Assembly (NCBI RefSeq): GCF_947507565.1
Contig: NC_089181.1
Location: 2,799,614-2,863,613 of the forward strand
Direction of reading: 5' to 3'
From: Oscarella lobularis
Taxonomy: Eukaryota > Porifera > Homoscleromorpha > Homosclerophorida > Oscarellidae
DNA length: 64,000 nt
Of the stretch, positions 1-9,999 are shown one piece after another (position 1 is the stretch's first letter; each line of letters begins with the position of its first letter). A program made the position numbers and the translations under genes. Below the pieces are notes generated by a model that was not told where the DNA came from, ran no database searches, and saw only the letters and a list, made by a program, of their open reading frames with translations.

Positions 1-651
1 ATCGAGGTGCGTAAGCTCAAACTTGGCATCATTCCACAACCGTGGTCTCAATCAAGGATCTGTGGGGAAATCTTGAACGGGACTGGGTGGATGCAATCAA
101 CCCTCAAGATCCGTTGAAATTCTGGTAAGATTGGGCAATTCCGAAAGTGACAGTAGGCGAATAGAAACGTCACACGATAGGGCGAAGGAGTGGAAAAAAC
201 ACGGCACTTGTTGGCTAAACAACGAAAACACGCGAAACGCACACGACTACTTTTCGACGACATTGCAACTTTACGAAAAATTCGACGTCTCTACGTTAGT
301 CTTAGTCCTTCTAACCCCATGCACCGCGTGATTAACGTTTTGACCTTTATAAGAATGCTGTCGAGACAAGGCATTACGCCAACGGAAGAGAGGTCATACA
401 CAAGTGCTCAATTCTTGGAGGCATTTGAAGGTTTTCGGCCGTTTCTTCACTGCCCCACAAAAAATGATGTATGTAGATGAAATACAGACCTGGTCCCTTC
501 TAAAATTAACTATCTCTAGCCCTTTATTACTGAAATTCTAATCTGCCTCGACAAACAGTTCAATCCCCGTGACTGTTGGGCACAACCCAAAAGCATTCTG
601 GCTTGTCCGCAGGAAGGGATTCGCTATCTTCCGAAATCGAAAGTCACTTAG
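1..651 (+). CDS. RNASET2: RNase T2 family ribonuclease, copy 1 (5' end outside window)
   Basis: RNase T2 enzymes are secreted or lysosomal acid endoribonucleases that cleave single-stranded RNA through two histidine motifs (CAS I and CAS II). Only the 3' part is here. Exons read about <1-6, 57-124, 181-294, 354-468 and 520-651, joined by GT-AG introns of about 50 nt with matching phases. The second catalytic motif is clear at 181-220 (EWKKHGTC). The C-terminal exon keeps the family cysteines (ICLDKQ, then RDC, then LAC). The CAS I exon lies left of the window. The copy downstream at 941-2029 has the same exon boundaries, so this is a tandem duplicate. The visible part has no frame break, so it could be functional. 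The first few bases are the least certain. Confidence 0.82.
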
Positions 652-940
652 AAATTGACTAATCATTCTTGACTCTGTTTTTGTCGCTCCAAGTCTCGCA
701 AAACCCCTTCCCTCAATCGCTAAATAGAGTCATCGTGACGTTGTTTGTGTGCAACTAGTTTTTGCTGTTCGCAACCTCTTTCTCCTTTTCCTGTTGACGA
801 TGAACTAACGTTACGACGGATACGGTAAAAAGAGCGGCCGAGAACAACACCAATTTCGCTACAGTCGACATCTTATTCGGGCGTTCATTAGCGCGCTCGC
901 ACGACGGTTTTTTTTTGGCGCTCACTGAATTTCGCCTAGA

Positions 941-2029
941 ATGAAACTCGCCTACTTTGCTGTCGCTATAGCGTGAGCCATCACCTTGAAGACCTGAGTA
1001 TTTTCACTTTTGACTTCAGATTCCTCTCGCTGGGCACTTGGGCCGCCATTCCGCAGTGGGATTACCTGTTCCTTGTCCAGCAATGGTGTCCGGCGTTTTG
1101 CAAGGTGAGCTAAATGTCTCCCGACGACGTTTCGCGCAACGTTTCCTCGATTCCGACCCTATAAAGGTGGAGACCCAGGGCAAATGCGTTCTGCCCTCAG
1201 ATTGGGCCGTCAATCCAAGATGGACCATACACGGCTTATGGCAAGGAAACCGAACCGATTCTTAGTCTAATTAGAGTCTAAATAGGCCAACCTTGGGCGT
1301 CACTGAAGGCCCAAATGACTGTAGCAATGGAACGTTTGATCCAACTTCTGTACAGGTAAATTTACTAAGGTGCCGTATTTATCTGTTTTAATTAATGGCG
1401 CTTTTGTTAGGATTTGATGCCTGAACTACTTGAGTTCTGGCCGGATTGCATAGATGAGCCTAAATATTCTTTCTGGTACGATTCTCTAAAATGCGGATGT
1501 AGATACCCGTGTAATTAGTTTTGATTTCGATTTCTCAAGGGAACACGAATGGCTAAAACATGGCACCTGTGCAGCCAGCGATTCTCTCCTGCAAACGGAG
1601 CACGCCTATTTTTCAGCTGTTCTCAAATTGTATAAAAGCTTGAATCTCACTTCGTTAGTGCACACGTCGCCACGGCTACAGGAAAAAACGTACAGTCTTC
1701 TTTTTATCTAGGATTCTTGAGAAGCACAGCATTGTGCCATCGCGCGACAAGCGCTATTCCCTATCAGATTTTATCAATGCGTTCACTCAGACGTCCGGTT
1801 TCAAACCAGTGGTGCAATGCAAAGAGCATTCGGTATAGCGAAAAGGAAATTCCAAATCGTAGCTGCTTTTATTGAATTAATATTATTGTAGGGTTCTACC
1901 TACGTTCAGTCGATTCTTTTCTGCGTGGACAAGACGCTGTCTGTGATGAATTGCACTGAGCAGGTCTACCAGAAAGAGACGACGTGCTGGTCAACCGATT
2001 CCATAACCTACTTCGAAGTCACTGAATAG
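941..2029 (+). CDS. RNASET2: RNase T2 family ribonuclease, copy 2 (complete)
   Basis: A complete secreted endoribonuclease. Exons are 941-972, 1020-1104, 1167-1240, 1286-1355, 1411-1475, 1540-1653, 1712-1832 and 1892-2029. The start at 941 gives a short hydrophobic leader (MKLAYFAVAIA). The mature part carries FVQQWCPAFCK, then CAS I (WTIHGLWP), then CAS II (EHEWLKHGTC), then a C-terminal VDKTLSVMNCT segment. CAS I is intact only if an intron with a GC donor (1241-1285, gcaagg...aaatag) is removed. Reading straight through meets two in-frame TAG codons. Exon phases agree throughout and match copy 1 upstream. Both catalytic histidines are present, so an active nuclease is expected. Confidence 0.87.
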
Positions 2030-2527
2030 ACAGGTACTGTACTGCTGTTTGCAAACTATCCTCCGTTTACTTAGCCTGCAGTCGGTATTTTATTGTACAG
2101 TTGCAGGGTTACTTATTTGCATGTTTTCAGTTCTTCTCTCCGTCCTCCCTCGTTCGTGTGCTTTATGCATTTTTTGTTTCATTTATCCGCTACCTCTCCA
2201 GCGCAGCTCTCCAGCGCCAGCTCTCCCCCGCTCCCGCATTGTAACGCGCGCTGGAGAGGATCGAGGCCTTTCTGACTGCCTTTCTGCGTCGTTCTGGATC
2301 GTCGAGGCGAGAATTGCAGCTTGATTCTGCACGCTGTTTTCCTTACTACTTTTGAAAACGCCGAAACAGGCGAGTTGGTCAAAAGGGCTCCTTTTTGGGA
2401 CACCTCCAAGATTTCGTACGAAGTTCGCTAGTCAAAACCGATTTGACGACTCGAAGTGTTTAGTACGACATCGTTCTATTGTTTAGATTGTTAAGAGAGG
2501 CTTTTCGCAATGGAGCCGTTTTTCACG

Positions 2528-2551
2528 AACCGTGAGCTATAGCTCATGGTT
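2528..2551. repeat. Near-perfect 24-bp palindrome
   Basis: The two halves, aaccgtgagcta and tagctcatggtt, are reverse complements with one mismatch, and TGAGCTATAGCTCA at the centre is perfect. It could be a transcription-factor or hairpin site. Nothing in the context fixes a role. Confidence 0.6.
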
Positions 2552-2618
2552 TTGGTGCGTTTGGGTCACCTCTCCGATTTCCAATTTTTCTTTATAAAAC
2601 GCGTCTTAGTTGTCGTCT

Positions 2619-2640
2619 GTTTGACTTCGCGGAGTCAAAC
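2619..2640. repeat. Short hairpin, 8-bp stem with 6-nt loop
   Basis: gtttgact and agtcaaac are perfect reverse complements around a tcgcgg loop. It lies 70 bases from the palindrome at 2528. No T-run follows and no gene depends on it, so its role is unknown. Confidence 0.55.
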
Positions 2641-2869
2641 GGGCCTCAAGCAATGATCTTTGGCTAATATTTTAATACTGGAAGATCTTACCGGAAGTTA
2701 ATTGGCGTGCCAATTCATAGTTACCTTTGTTTTTTAGACAGGACTAAGAAGGAGACGAAGAGGTTGACTGCGGTCCCAACGTCCTCAGCATGACGGGCGG
2801 TCCCAGATGACCCGGGGAATTGTGACTTCATTTACATAAGTTTCATTCCCCTAAAGTGCTTGGAGGCCT

Positions 2870-3100
2870 CCTTGGCATGAGACCATAACTTCTAAACTGC
2901 CGCCGCTCCTGGGCAGGAGCAGAAAAGGCCCGCTTCCACGGCGTGCATCTCCTGACGGAGCTATCACATGGTAGTCTCCCCGGGAGAAAGACGCCAACAT
3001 CAAGTGCCTGCAAGCCGTTTCAGAGGACGGCGCAGGCACACATTACTGTGGGGATTGCAGTCTCAGTCCCACCGTGCAAAAAGACAGATTGTGGACTTTT
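2870..3100 (+). pseudogene. Possible immunoglobulin-like domain remnant
   Basis: One frame reads the pattern of the F strand of an Ig V-like domain near 3000-3050 (AVSEDGAGTHYC, compare the usual EDsGtYyC). A short way upstream, ITW is followed directly by an in-frame TAG. I found no start, no matching B-strand cysteine and no convincing splice sites. It may be a broken exon related to the Ig-containing secreted gene at 7503, or chance similarity. Confidence 0.25.
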
Positions 3101-3668
3101 TTATTTATTTGAATAAAATTTTGAGCATAGTTTCTCCTACTTTTTACGTGTAGATTTCGGCGGTGCACTCGCGCGCACGCGTAATGCCTGCCACGAAATA
3201 CCACGCGACTGGCCGGCGCTCTAAGCGCGCGCGAGTATCAAGCTGCTTTTGCCTCCATACCCTGGAGATCAAAAGCTATGCATACCTACTACTAGTTCGT
3301 GCAAAAAAACTCATGCAAAAAGTATTTAAAAATAAAATAGTTTTCGTTGGCATTCTGTCGTCACTCCACCGAGTCAACGTTGGAACTGAAATCTAAAATA
3401 CAATATTCCGAAGGTTGACTCCAAAATAGAATTCTGTACCCCGCTTTTCTTACCGCATCGAGTGCCGAATAGTGCAAATTGTGGATGATGTCGTCGCGTG
3501 AAGTCACGAGGAGCGATTGCTATCACGCAACCATTTGCGAACTGCTAAGGACCGGCGGTGGCGGCGCAAACGACACCCGCAAGCTGAAAACATGCAGAGA
3601 AAACATGCAGGGAACCGAACGGACAAACAGAAATCCCCCCGCATGCGCACTGACCTTCTGAAGACGCG

Positions 3669-4376
3669 ATGGGAGACCCGAACTGGTCACGGCATCTCAA
3701 TCCAGTCATGCCCAAAGTTGTTCCTCTTTTGACAAATCTTCTCAGCGCCTCGGGAAGTCTCGTAGACGTGCTCCTCGCAAAAGAATGCATATTCGAAGCT
3801 CAACACGACGAAATCCTAAGGCATTGCGATCCTCGAGAGAGAAGACCGGAGACGGCTGCAAGAACACTACTCCAGACGTTGAGACGATGTCCTCCGCCGA
3901 GTTTCGCGACATTCTGCGCCGCTCTGCTGGAAGTAGAAGGAGGAAAGAAGGTGCACGACTGCATCGTCACACCGGAGATCCCTGGAGATATTCGACGACA
4001 TTTCAGCTCTTTAGGCGGTTCCTCTCCTCCTCCTGCTCCTCCTCCACAGATGTCACAGGCTAATTATCTGCGAAAGCCGTCACAGGATGAATTGCTTGAG
4101 TTGAGTAGAGGCATTGTAAAGGAGTGGAAATTCATAGGAAGGAGGCTCGACTTAGATGAAGATCTGCTAACGACCATCAGTGCAAACAATCGTGACGAGA
4201 GAGAAAAAGCATATCAGATGCTGCAGAGCTGGTGCGAGCTGGAGGGCTGGCCAACCTCTTCATCTGCTTCCGTGAAAATGCTCTGCATTGCGTTATGCCA
4301 GGAAGGGCTCCGAAGCAAGGCGGCGACGATCTTTCATATAACCGATGACACGCTTCGATCTTTTAGCCCTAATTAG
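3669..4376 (+). CDS. CARD plus death-domain adaptor (CRADD/RAIDD-like)
   Basis: A single-exon 235-residue protein. Residues about 15-95 look like a CARD: amphipathic helices including LLTNLLSASGSLVDVLL, CDPRERRPETAARTLLQTL and SFATFCAALLEVEG. A proline-rich linker (SPPPAPPPQ) follows. Residues about 135-225 look like a death domain (EWKFIGRRLDLDEDLL, AYQMLQSWCELEG, LCIALCQEGLRSKA). This order and size match CRADD/RAIDD, the adaptor that links PIDD or death-domain receptors to a CARD caspase. Orthology is inferred from architecture only. It is intronless in a region of intron-rich genes, which might mean retroposition. Overlapping shorter frames are shadows. Confidence 0.75.
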   Translation: MGDPNWSRHLNPVMPKVVPLLTNLLSASGSLVDVLLAKECIFEAQHDEILRHCDPRERRPETAARTLLQTLRRCPPPSFATFCAALLEVEGGKKVHDCIVTPEIPGDIRRHFSSLGGSSPPPAPPPQMSQANYLRKPSQDELLELSRGIVKEWKFIGRRLDLDEDLLTTISANNRDEREKAYQMLQSWCELEGWPTSSSASVKMLCIALCQEGLRSKAATIFHITDDTLRSFSPN

Positions 4377-4514
4377 TAGAATGTAACATCAATAAATAGC
4401 TATCCAGTTTGAAAGTGTACCCAAAACGATCTGCAGCATAGGATATCATCATATTCCAGAACCTAACCGTGCTTCTTGTATTCATAAGGTAAACTTATTG
4501 CATGACCTGTTCTT

Positions 4515-7330
4515 TCACTTCGCCGGAGTTTGATTCAGATGCTTTTTTCGGTAAGATCTTCTTGCTATTGCAGCCTTCACCCATCCGAATTGTTTCGGAA
4601 GGTAAGCGTGCGCGACGAAGACAAGGAACACGAGCACGTGTTCCACGGAGAATGCCATAATCCACGAGTGACTGTACAGTTAAAACGTTCGACTGGGGGT
4701 ACAGACAGCTGCGCAAAACTCACCATGGGTTATCTCGATAGCCCGGAAGCCAGTAGACCATCTGGTCGGAGGAGACAAACGCAATGAAGCTGTTTGTCAG
4801 CATTGATAGAACGACCATGACCAGCATGACGTAATACCAAACGCCCAAATCGCACGCTCTAAAACAAATCATTAATTAAACGAAAGGTTAAGACAAGCAT
4901 TATATGTACTGTCGAGCTCTTGGCCTCATGTATCCGTGCAAGAGCTTCCAGATGTCCGACCGCGTTTCGAGCACAATAAAGAGAATGCTGACAATAGCGG
5001 CGAGAGGAAGTGCAGCAGCAAAGAGAGTCACATACTGGGGAAAAAAAAGAAGACGTGAAGTCTATATGAAATGCATCAAGGCAAAAAATAGATTAGCTCA
5101 CCCCAAACTGTATGACCATTTCTAAATAATCAACAAATTGCTCGTAATGTTCCAAGTTTTTGTTAGCGATAATCTAAAGGCAAATCTGGTTCAAGTACCG
5201 TAATGCAAAGCGATGCAAGAGAACGTACGTTCTTATCCAACTTATTGCCTGATACTCTTTTCCTGATTTGGCTAATGGCGAAGGGCAGGGCCGTTTCGAG
5301 TCCAACACGTCTGAACTCGTCGCCTATAAAAACGTCACGCCACCAAACATTGATTCATAAATAAACGACCTTACACCAAAAGAGGCCAATCATCTGTTGT
5401 CTCAAAGAGACGACATCTCTTTGATAGAACGTAATGTAATGTGGAGCAATGAAACAGTCGAGTGCTTCAAAGAAGACTCGCTTGGCAATAAGAGAATTCT
5501 TCCACTGCAACATGTACCTAATGAAAAAATAAAAAAATAGTACCGTTTTGCATGCAGTTGATAACAGTACTTGTGATTTTCATAGTGAGTACAAGAAACG
5601 GCTATAAAGCTATAGATGTAGTTCAGCACAAAGATGGCTATGGTGTGACCAACTGAAGGAATGAGCCAAGCGTAATACGGACTATCAGCAGCAAAAGGCC
5701 CACCCTAAAGAGACAATCGTACCAACGCAATTTTTTCTATCTACACCCCCTGCTTGCTACTTACAGGAGCAGCAAAGACGGCTAGACTCGCCAAATAAAT
5801 GGGACTATTAGTATCCTTGACGTACCCATTCAAATTGAGTGACACAGCCATCGCGGCGACGGCTAAGACGATCATTGCGAAGGTGACTCCCAAGCTCACT
5901 GCATATCTGGCCAGGCGTCGCCAATACGAGAAGTGCTTTTCCATTTTGCCCGTCACTGGACTGACACGCGACGTCCCTTTGAAAAATGGATTCAATTCAG
6001 CAATTTTCTCGTAGTCGTACGTTGTCCAGTGGAAAGCAAACTCAGAGCAACGACATCGCCACAACTAGGAAACGTTAATTAGTAATATAAAACATAGCAA
6101 AATAAGGATGTGTAGGATGTGTAGGATGCTCTATCATTTAACAGCTGCCTGAACAAAATAAGGATGTGTAGGATGTGTAGGATGCTATCATTTAACAGCT
6201 GCCTGAAAAAACCGCCACATCACAGGTTTCACTACAGTACCAACGTCCCTTCCCCACCCCAGAGACCTCACACGTCGGTTCCCTACCACAAGAAATGCGA
6301 TGCTCCACAACGCCATGAACGCGGAGAAAATAGGCATGTAAGGATCCTCGGCGACGTTGTTCGCCTCTTCCGGTCGGAAAAGATAAAAGACGACGCCCAG
6401 AAGCGCGGGAACGGTCAACATTTTGCCGAGAAAGTCCATCCATACGAAATAGAGCCCTACCTCTTCGCCTACGAGAGCAAAAAAGAAACGGTTCGGGGTA
6501 TTTTTCCCCTCTCCCACGATCCCCTTACCGAAATAATCGCGTATCTTCTCCACGGCGCTTCGCGACGCGACGAAACTCTTGAAAATGACATCGCGTTCGA
6601 TTTCGCTTCGCTTTGCCGAGTCCGCTTCGACGTGAAGCGGTCGAATGACGTCGACGAGAGGCGGAGTCGCGTGCGCGGCGGCAACGACCAACGGTTCGTC
6701 CACGTGCGCGGCGGCGACGTCGTGGCCGAGAATCGCGAGTTCTTTCTACGTACACGCATAGGAATCGAACGTTTGTGCGCTATATATCGAGTTCACGACT
6801 TCGCGAGTCGGTATTCGACGTAGTATGTTCCACGTGAGTCGCGCCTGTTCGGACGGCGTGAAGAATGTCGAGCGCTCGTGCGAGCCGACGAAAGCGTCGA
6901 TTTTCGACTTTTCCAGTCGGGCGAGCTAAAAATTTCCCCCGTCCCCCGGGAAAAGATTTGAATTCGTTGCACAATGCGGGGGGAAACCTACGAGAGGGAT
7001 TTTGTGATCGATGATGACCTGAAAAAAGCGAAACCGCTTCTTTAGAATTGAATGAGCGAGGGGGCTCCTTTTTTTACCTCATCCTGCTGATTATTAAGCG
7101 GCTTATCAATCCCTTCTCTTTCCCCCTATGACGCCTAATTCCGGTTGTACAGGGATTTGCGGTTGTGACTTCACCTCTTCGACGAGCGAGTCGAACGACG
7201 CACGAATAACGACGAAATCGGGCTCGCTGGGGTCGATCGAGACGCTAAGACCGACGTTTTCAATTGCTTTCACTACGTAACGACGAGCAGATTGAGTCAC
7301 GCTGTTGGGAAACGTTAGAAAATGAGTCAT
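4515..7330 (-). CDS. Anoctamin / TMEM16 family membrane protein, copy A
   Basis: A multi-exon TMEM16 protein, the family of Ca2+-activated lipid scramblases and chloride channels. In order it shows a soluble N-terminal domain (MTHFLTF start at 7330, then LTWNILRRIP), the family signature leading into TM1 (EKIRDYFG near 6560, then VGLYFVWMDFLGKM), PYMPIFSAFMALWSIAFLV, then FSYWRRLARYAVSLGVTF, VSLNLNGYV, YEQFVDYLEMVIQFGYVTLF, and a last helix (FSVEHVLVFLVFVAHAYLP). It most resembles the ANO10-like branch. An upstream ATG at 7351 exists, but the paralogue at 12575 begins MAHFLHF, which favours 7330. It runs minus, head-to-head with the Ig gene at 7503. I recognised the exons but did not fix every boundary. 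Confidence 0.82.
6098..6207. repeat. Tandem duplication of a unit of about 54 nt inside an anoctamin intron
   Basis: Two adjacent copies share caaaataaggatgtgtagg and then atcatttaacagctgcctga. They differ mainly by a 2-base insertion. Both lie in the intron 6065-6286 of anoctamin copy A. The equivalent intron of copy B is only about 50 nt. Each unit itself contains the doubled motif ggatgtgta. Confidence 0.85.
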
Positions 7331-7502
7331 TTTCTCCACGCGTGTGGCCAAAGCCCTGTTTTCATCCGGGTTATCCCCTTAGATTAGAAGCACGCGGGCT
7401 TACTCACGGCATAGGAACGCTGAAATATTCCCATGTAGTCCCTAATTGTCTCATAAAATAAGGCCAGGCCTCAGGGCAGTCTCACAACACATTCGATCTG
7501 CC
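7331..7502. promoter_or_regulatory. Shared 5' region between anoctamin A and the Ig/sushi gene
   Basis: The starts of two divergent genes are 172 bp apart, so one short interval must serve both promoters. I see no clear TATA box. This is inference from gene orientation. Confidence 0.4.
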
Positions 7503-8156
7503 ATGGCCTCAAGGAGTGCTGCCCCGGGCTGCCTCGTCCTTTCTCTTCTCCTAATGATCGTGCAAGGTCTTCCTTTAGACGTCCAGTACGAAATGACTTT
7601 GTCTAACCTGACAACCGAAGTGTGGAAGCAGGGAGTCCAAGAAACGATCGATTGCACGCTGTCAAGCGACAAGTCGTTATCTGACGTCGGGTTTCCGGTG
7701 TGGAGTGGGCCAGACGGACAGCAAATCGCTAGCATTTCGATTGGACAAAGTCGACCTGACGATGCGAGCATTTACGTCGTGCAAGGAGCGTCTGGACACA
7801 ATCTCCTCGCCAGACTGAAAATCGACGACTTCTCAGAAAGGATGGCCGGATATTACACTTGTACAAGTTCCCTAAAACAACGAAGCGTCTACATCGGTAG
7901 TCTGTGTCGCTGTAAAAAGCCAAAGCGTTCGAGCACGTGGGGAATACGCGTCCTCGCCAGTTCGACTCGCAACGCCGGAGAAAAACGCCGCCCGGGGCTC
8001 ATGTGCGAAGGGAGTCAGATAAAAATCAGTTGCCGAAATCCGGGAACGACGAGTAAAGGACCGACTAAGGTCAAGGCAAGGTGCAACGGAACTCATTGGG
8101 AAATACCTCGTGCTCGCCTGAGCTGTTCTCTTCCTCAAACTTTCGAGACCTTGTAA
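7503..8156 (+). CDS. Secreted protein with Ig-like and sushi-like domains
   Basis: Starting at the ATG at 7503 gives a clear signal peptide (hydrophobic CLVLSLLLMIVQG). An upstream in-frame start at 7446 would bury it. An Ig-like domain follows, with a B-strand cysteine (TIDCTLSS) and the F-strand DFSERMAGYYTC. The C-terminal part has spaced cysteines and a WEIPRARLSC ending, like a single CCP/sushi module. No membrane segment follows. It is intronless and about 217 residues. Such proteins act in recognition or adhesion outside the cell; the ligand is unknown. It stands beside another sushi gene at 8450 and between two anoctamins. Confidence 0.68.
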   Translation: MASRSAAPGCLVLSLLLMIVQGLPLDVQYEMTLSNLTTEVWKQGVQETIDCTLSSDKSLSDVGFPVWSGPDGQQIASISIGQSRPDDASIYVVQGASGHNLLARLKIDDFSERMAGYYTCTSSLKQRSVYIGSLCRCKKPKRSSTWGIRVLASSTRNAGEKRRPGLMCEGSQIKISCRNPGTTSKGPTKVKARCNGTHWEIPRARLSCSLPQTFETL

Positions 8157-8449
8157 AAATATTTTCGTTTTCCCTCTGCACGCGTAGCGGATGTTTAAGT
8201 TTAGTTTTCACGTATTGCGCAATAAATTATGTCGGCTTTGGGGAAAACGAGGGGAGAAAGAGTTCCGGCTCCCGGAACTGATTGTTGGACTACTTCCCTT
8301 TGCGCACTGCAAAGAAACCGGTAAATAACATGACTGAAGGCAGTTTCCTAACTCCCTTTGTTCACTAAAACCCCCAATAGAATAAAGCGTATAAAGGGTA
8401 GGCGAGATTTCTAGAAACAAAGAACACATTCGCTTAGCTCGACAATACC

Positions 8450-9068
8450 ATGGCAACCCAACAAAGATGCGCAACTCTCGTTTGCCTTCTTGGACTCTTT
8501 CAAACCATCTTGGCTGTCTATCTTGATGCGAAACCACAACTAGAAGAAAGAGGTAAACAAAAAAAACCCGAAAGTCTCATGTAACATCATTTTCTCTGCA
8601 GAACCCAAATGCCCAGAACCAGAAAACATTCAAAACGGCGGCTACACCACCCGCCGTCCCGCAGGCTACGTACCATACTTCCCACCTAACACTACGATCA
8701 CCTACTGGTGTGAAAGGGGATTCCAAATCACCGGTTCGGACCATTCCATCGAACGCGTCTGTCAATCAGATCTCACGTGGTCTGGCGACGACCAGTTGCC
8801 GTCGTGCGTAAAAGAATCTACCAGCGCCCCCGAGGAAACGGGTGGCTGCATCGCGATGCGCCCAGCACGCGGCATGTACTGCCACACTGAGTCCAAGCTG
8901 ACGTGTCACAAAAACAGTAGCCTGAACCGAGTGTTCAGCGTGGGCGAAACGATTGTGTTTCGGTGTCAGGGCAACAGCACTGTACTGCGCGGACCCAAAA
9001 GCGCTCTGTGCCAGTCGCGCGGGTGGAAGATGAAGAACAATAAAATGCCAGCGTGCTTGGACAAGTAG
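8450..9068 (+). CDS. Small secreted protein with two sushi (CCP) domains
   Basis: Two exons, 8450-8552 and 8602-9068, joined in phase by a GT-AG intron of 49 nt, give 189 residues. The first exon is a signal peptide (TLVCLLGLFQTILAVYL). The second holds one clear sushi module (CPEPENIQNGGY ... TYWCERGF ... SDLTWSGDDQLPSC) and a second cysteine-spaced module that includes TIVFRCQGN and ends SRGWKMKNNKMPACLDK. There is no membrane segment. Sushi domains in complement-like proteins bind proteins and glycans; the role here is unknown. It shares the secreted and sushi features of its neighbour at 7503, so the pair may be an old tandem duplication that diverged. Confidence 0.8.
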
Positions 9069-9240
9069 AGAAAAAGCGCGGATGGCGCCCGGGGCTGTAC
9101 GTAGGGGTTTTTTGTAAAAACGATTCAGTCGGACTAATTATGACGTGTGTGATTCTGATGACGCGATTCTGCTGTAGATAATGACAAGCATTTCTTTTTT
9201 TGAGCATTATTCCAGCCCTCCGTGTACAAGCACTACCTGT

Positions 9241-9290
9241 GTGTTCATCCGAGCAGTACCACGTGTTTTTGGTACTGTTCATCATTGTCC
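9241..9290 (-). promoter_or_regulatory. SECIS element of selenoprotein W
   Basis: Downstream of the SELENOW stop, on the minus strand, the RNA reads AUGA (9282-9285), then 11 nt (UGAACAGUACC), a loop beginning AAAAA, then 11 nt (GGUACUGCUCG), then GAUG (9246-9249). The two 11-nt arms pair at ten positions with one mismatch. AUGA faces GAUG, the tandem G-A pairs of the SECIS quartet, and the unpaired AA sits exactly at the stem top. This is the structure that recruits SBP2 to recode UGA. Folding was done by eye. Confidence 0.85.
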
Positions 9291-9382
9291 AAGCGTACGT
9301 GCAAGCAACGGGGGCGGAACAGACAGACAAAAAAGAGGAGACTCACTATGCACTCCTAGAGGTCCTGGCGGTCTTGACGGAT

Positions 9383-9856
9383 CTACGAGGAAGCCGCTTC
9401 GATCGCTTTGACGATTTTCTGCAGTTTTTCGTCGCTGTCTACGTAGCCGTCTCCATCCTAGAATAAATAAATAAATAAATAAATAAATATAAAGATTCTC
9501 AAGTCTACTTTTTTGGTGTGGATGAGTTTGCCGTTGACGGAAACTTCAAAGTAGCCGGTGACAGTGGGAGTAGCTTCGAAACTCTGCGCAAAAACGCGGT
9601 ACAATGGCAGTGTCCTCTTCGGGGGCCCCCCTCCGTTGCCTACCCATTCGGCTTCGAGGTCTTCGTCACCGACTTGCTGTTGAAGTCTCTTGTACTAATA
9701 GAAAAGATTAGAGTCGACGAAGCTTGGAGAATAGACGTGTACCTTGGAGGCGTACCCTCATGCGCCACTGTAACGGAAAAAATCAGTCGCGTAAGCTCGA
9801 TTTCGTGTTCCCGACGACGCTCACCAGTAAACAACGTGAACTTTTGGTTTTCCCAT
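9383..9856 (-). CDS. SELENOW: Selenoprotein W (UGA read as selenocysteine)
   Basis: Five exons (9856-9825, 9767-9743, 9694-9644, 9583-9509, 9457-9383) join in phase to give 85 residues; human SELENOW has 87. The redox motif is CGAUGY, where U is the in-frame TGA at 9758-9760. Downstream are GYFEVSVNGKLIHTKK and DGDGYVDSDEKLQKIV, which match SelW closely. SelW proteins are small thioredoxin-fold cytosolic redox proteins of the Rdx family. Translation past the TGA requires a SECIS element, and one is visible at 9241-9290. Automatic annotation would split or truncate this gene. The fourth intron contains a TAAA microsatellite. Confidence 0.93.
9462..9489. repeat. (AATA)n microsatellite in a SELENOW intron
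   Basis: About seven tandem copies of the 4-base unit aata sit between the last two exons of SELENOW. It probably has no function. Confidence 0.9.
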
Positions 9857-9999
9857 TTCGTCTGTTAAGAATCGAGAGGCGTAGCGGCTACGGAGAATAG
9901 AAAAGAGTCGAACTGAGGAATGTAGAGGGAGGCTGTTTTGCTGAGTACGACGCATGCGTAATGAATTCTTAAATTGTGTCCGCCTGCCACGTCGATTAA

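Larger units (their letters stand above)
2030..3668. other. Intergenic stretch of about 1.6 kb
   Basis: I see no intact gene between the second RNase T2 gene and the CARD-death gene. It holds two short inverted repeats (2528-2551 and 2619-2640) and a possible remnant of an immunoglobulin-like domain near 2870-3100. Open frames here are short and lack family motifs. Confidence 0.5.

Noticed and set aside
1260-1275. Two in-frame TAG codons in RNase T2 copy 2 as evidence of a pseudogene
   Set aside because: They fall inside a GC-AG intron whose removal restores HGLWP and the open frame.
9758-9760. TGA in the small minus-strand gene as a true stop
   Set aside because: It occupies the Sec position of the SelW motif, coding continues with strong SelW similarity, and a SECIS follows.
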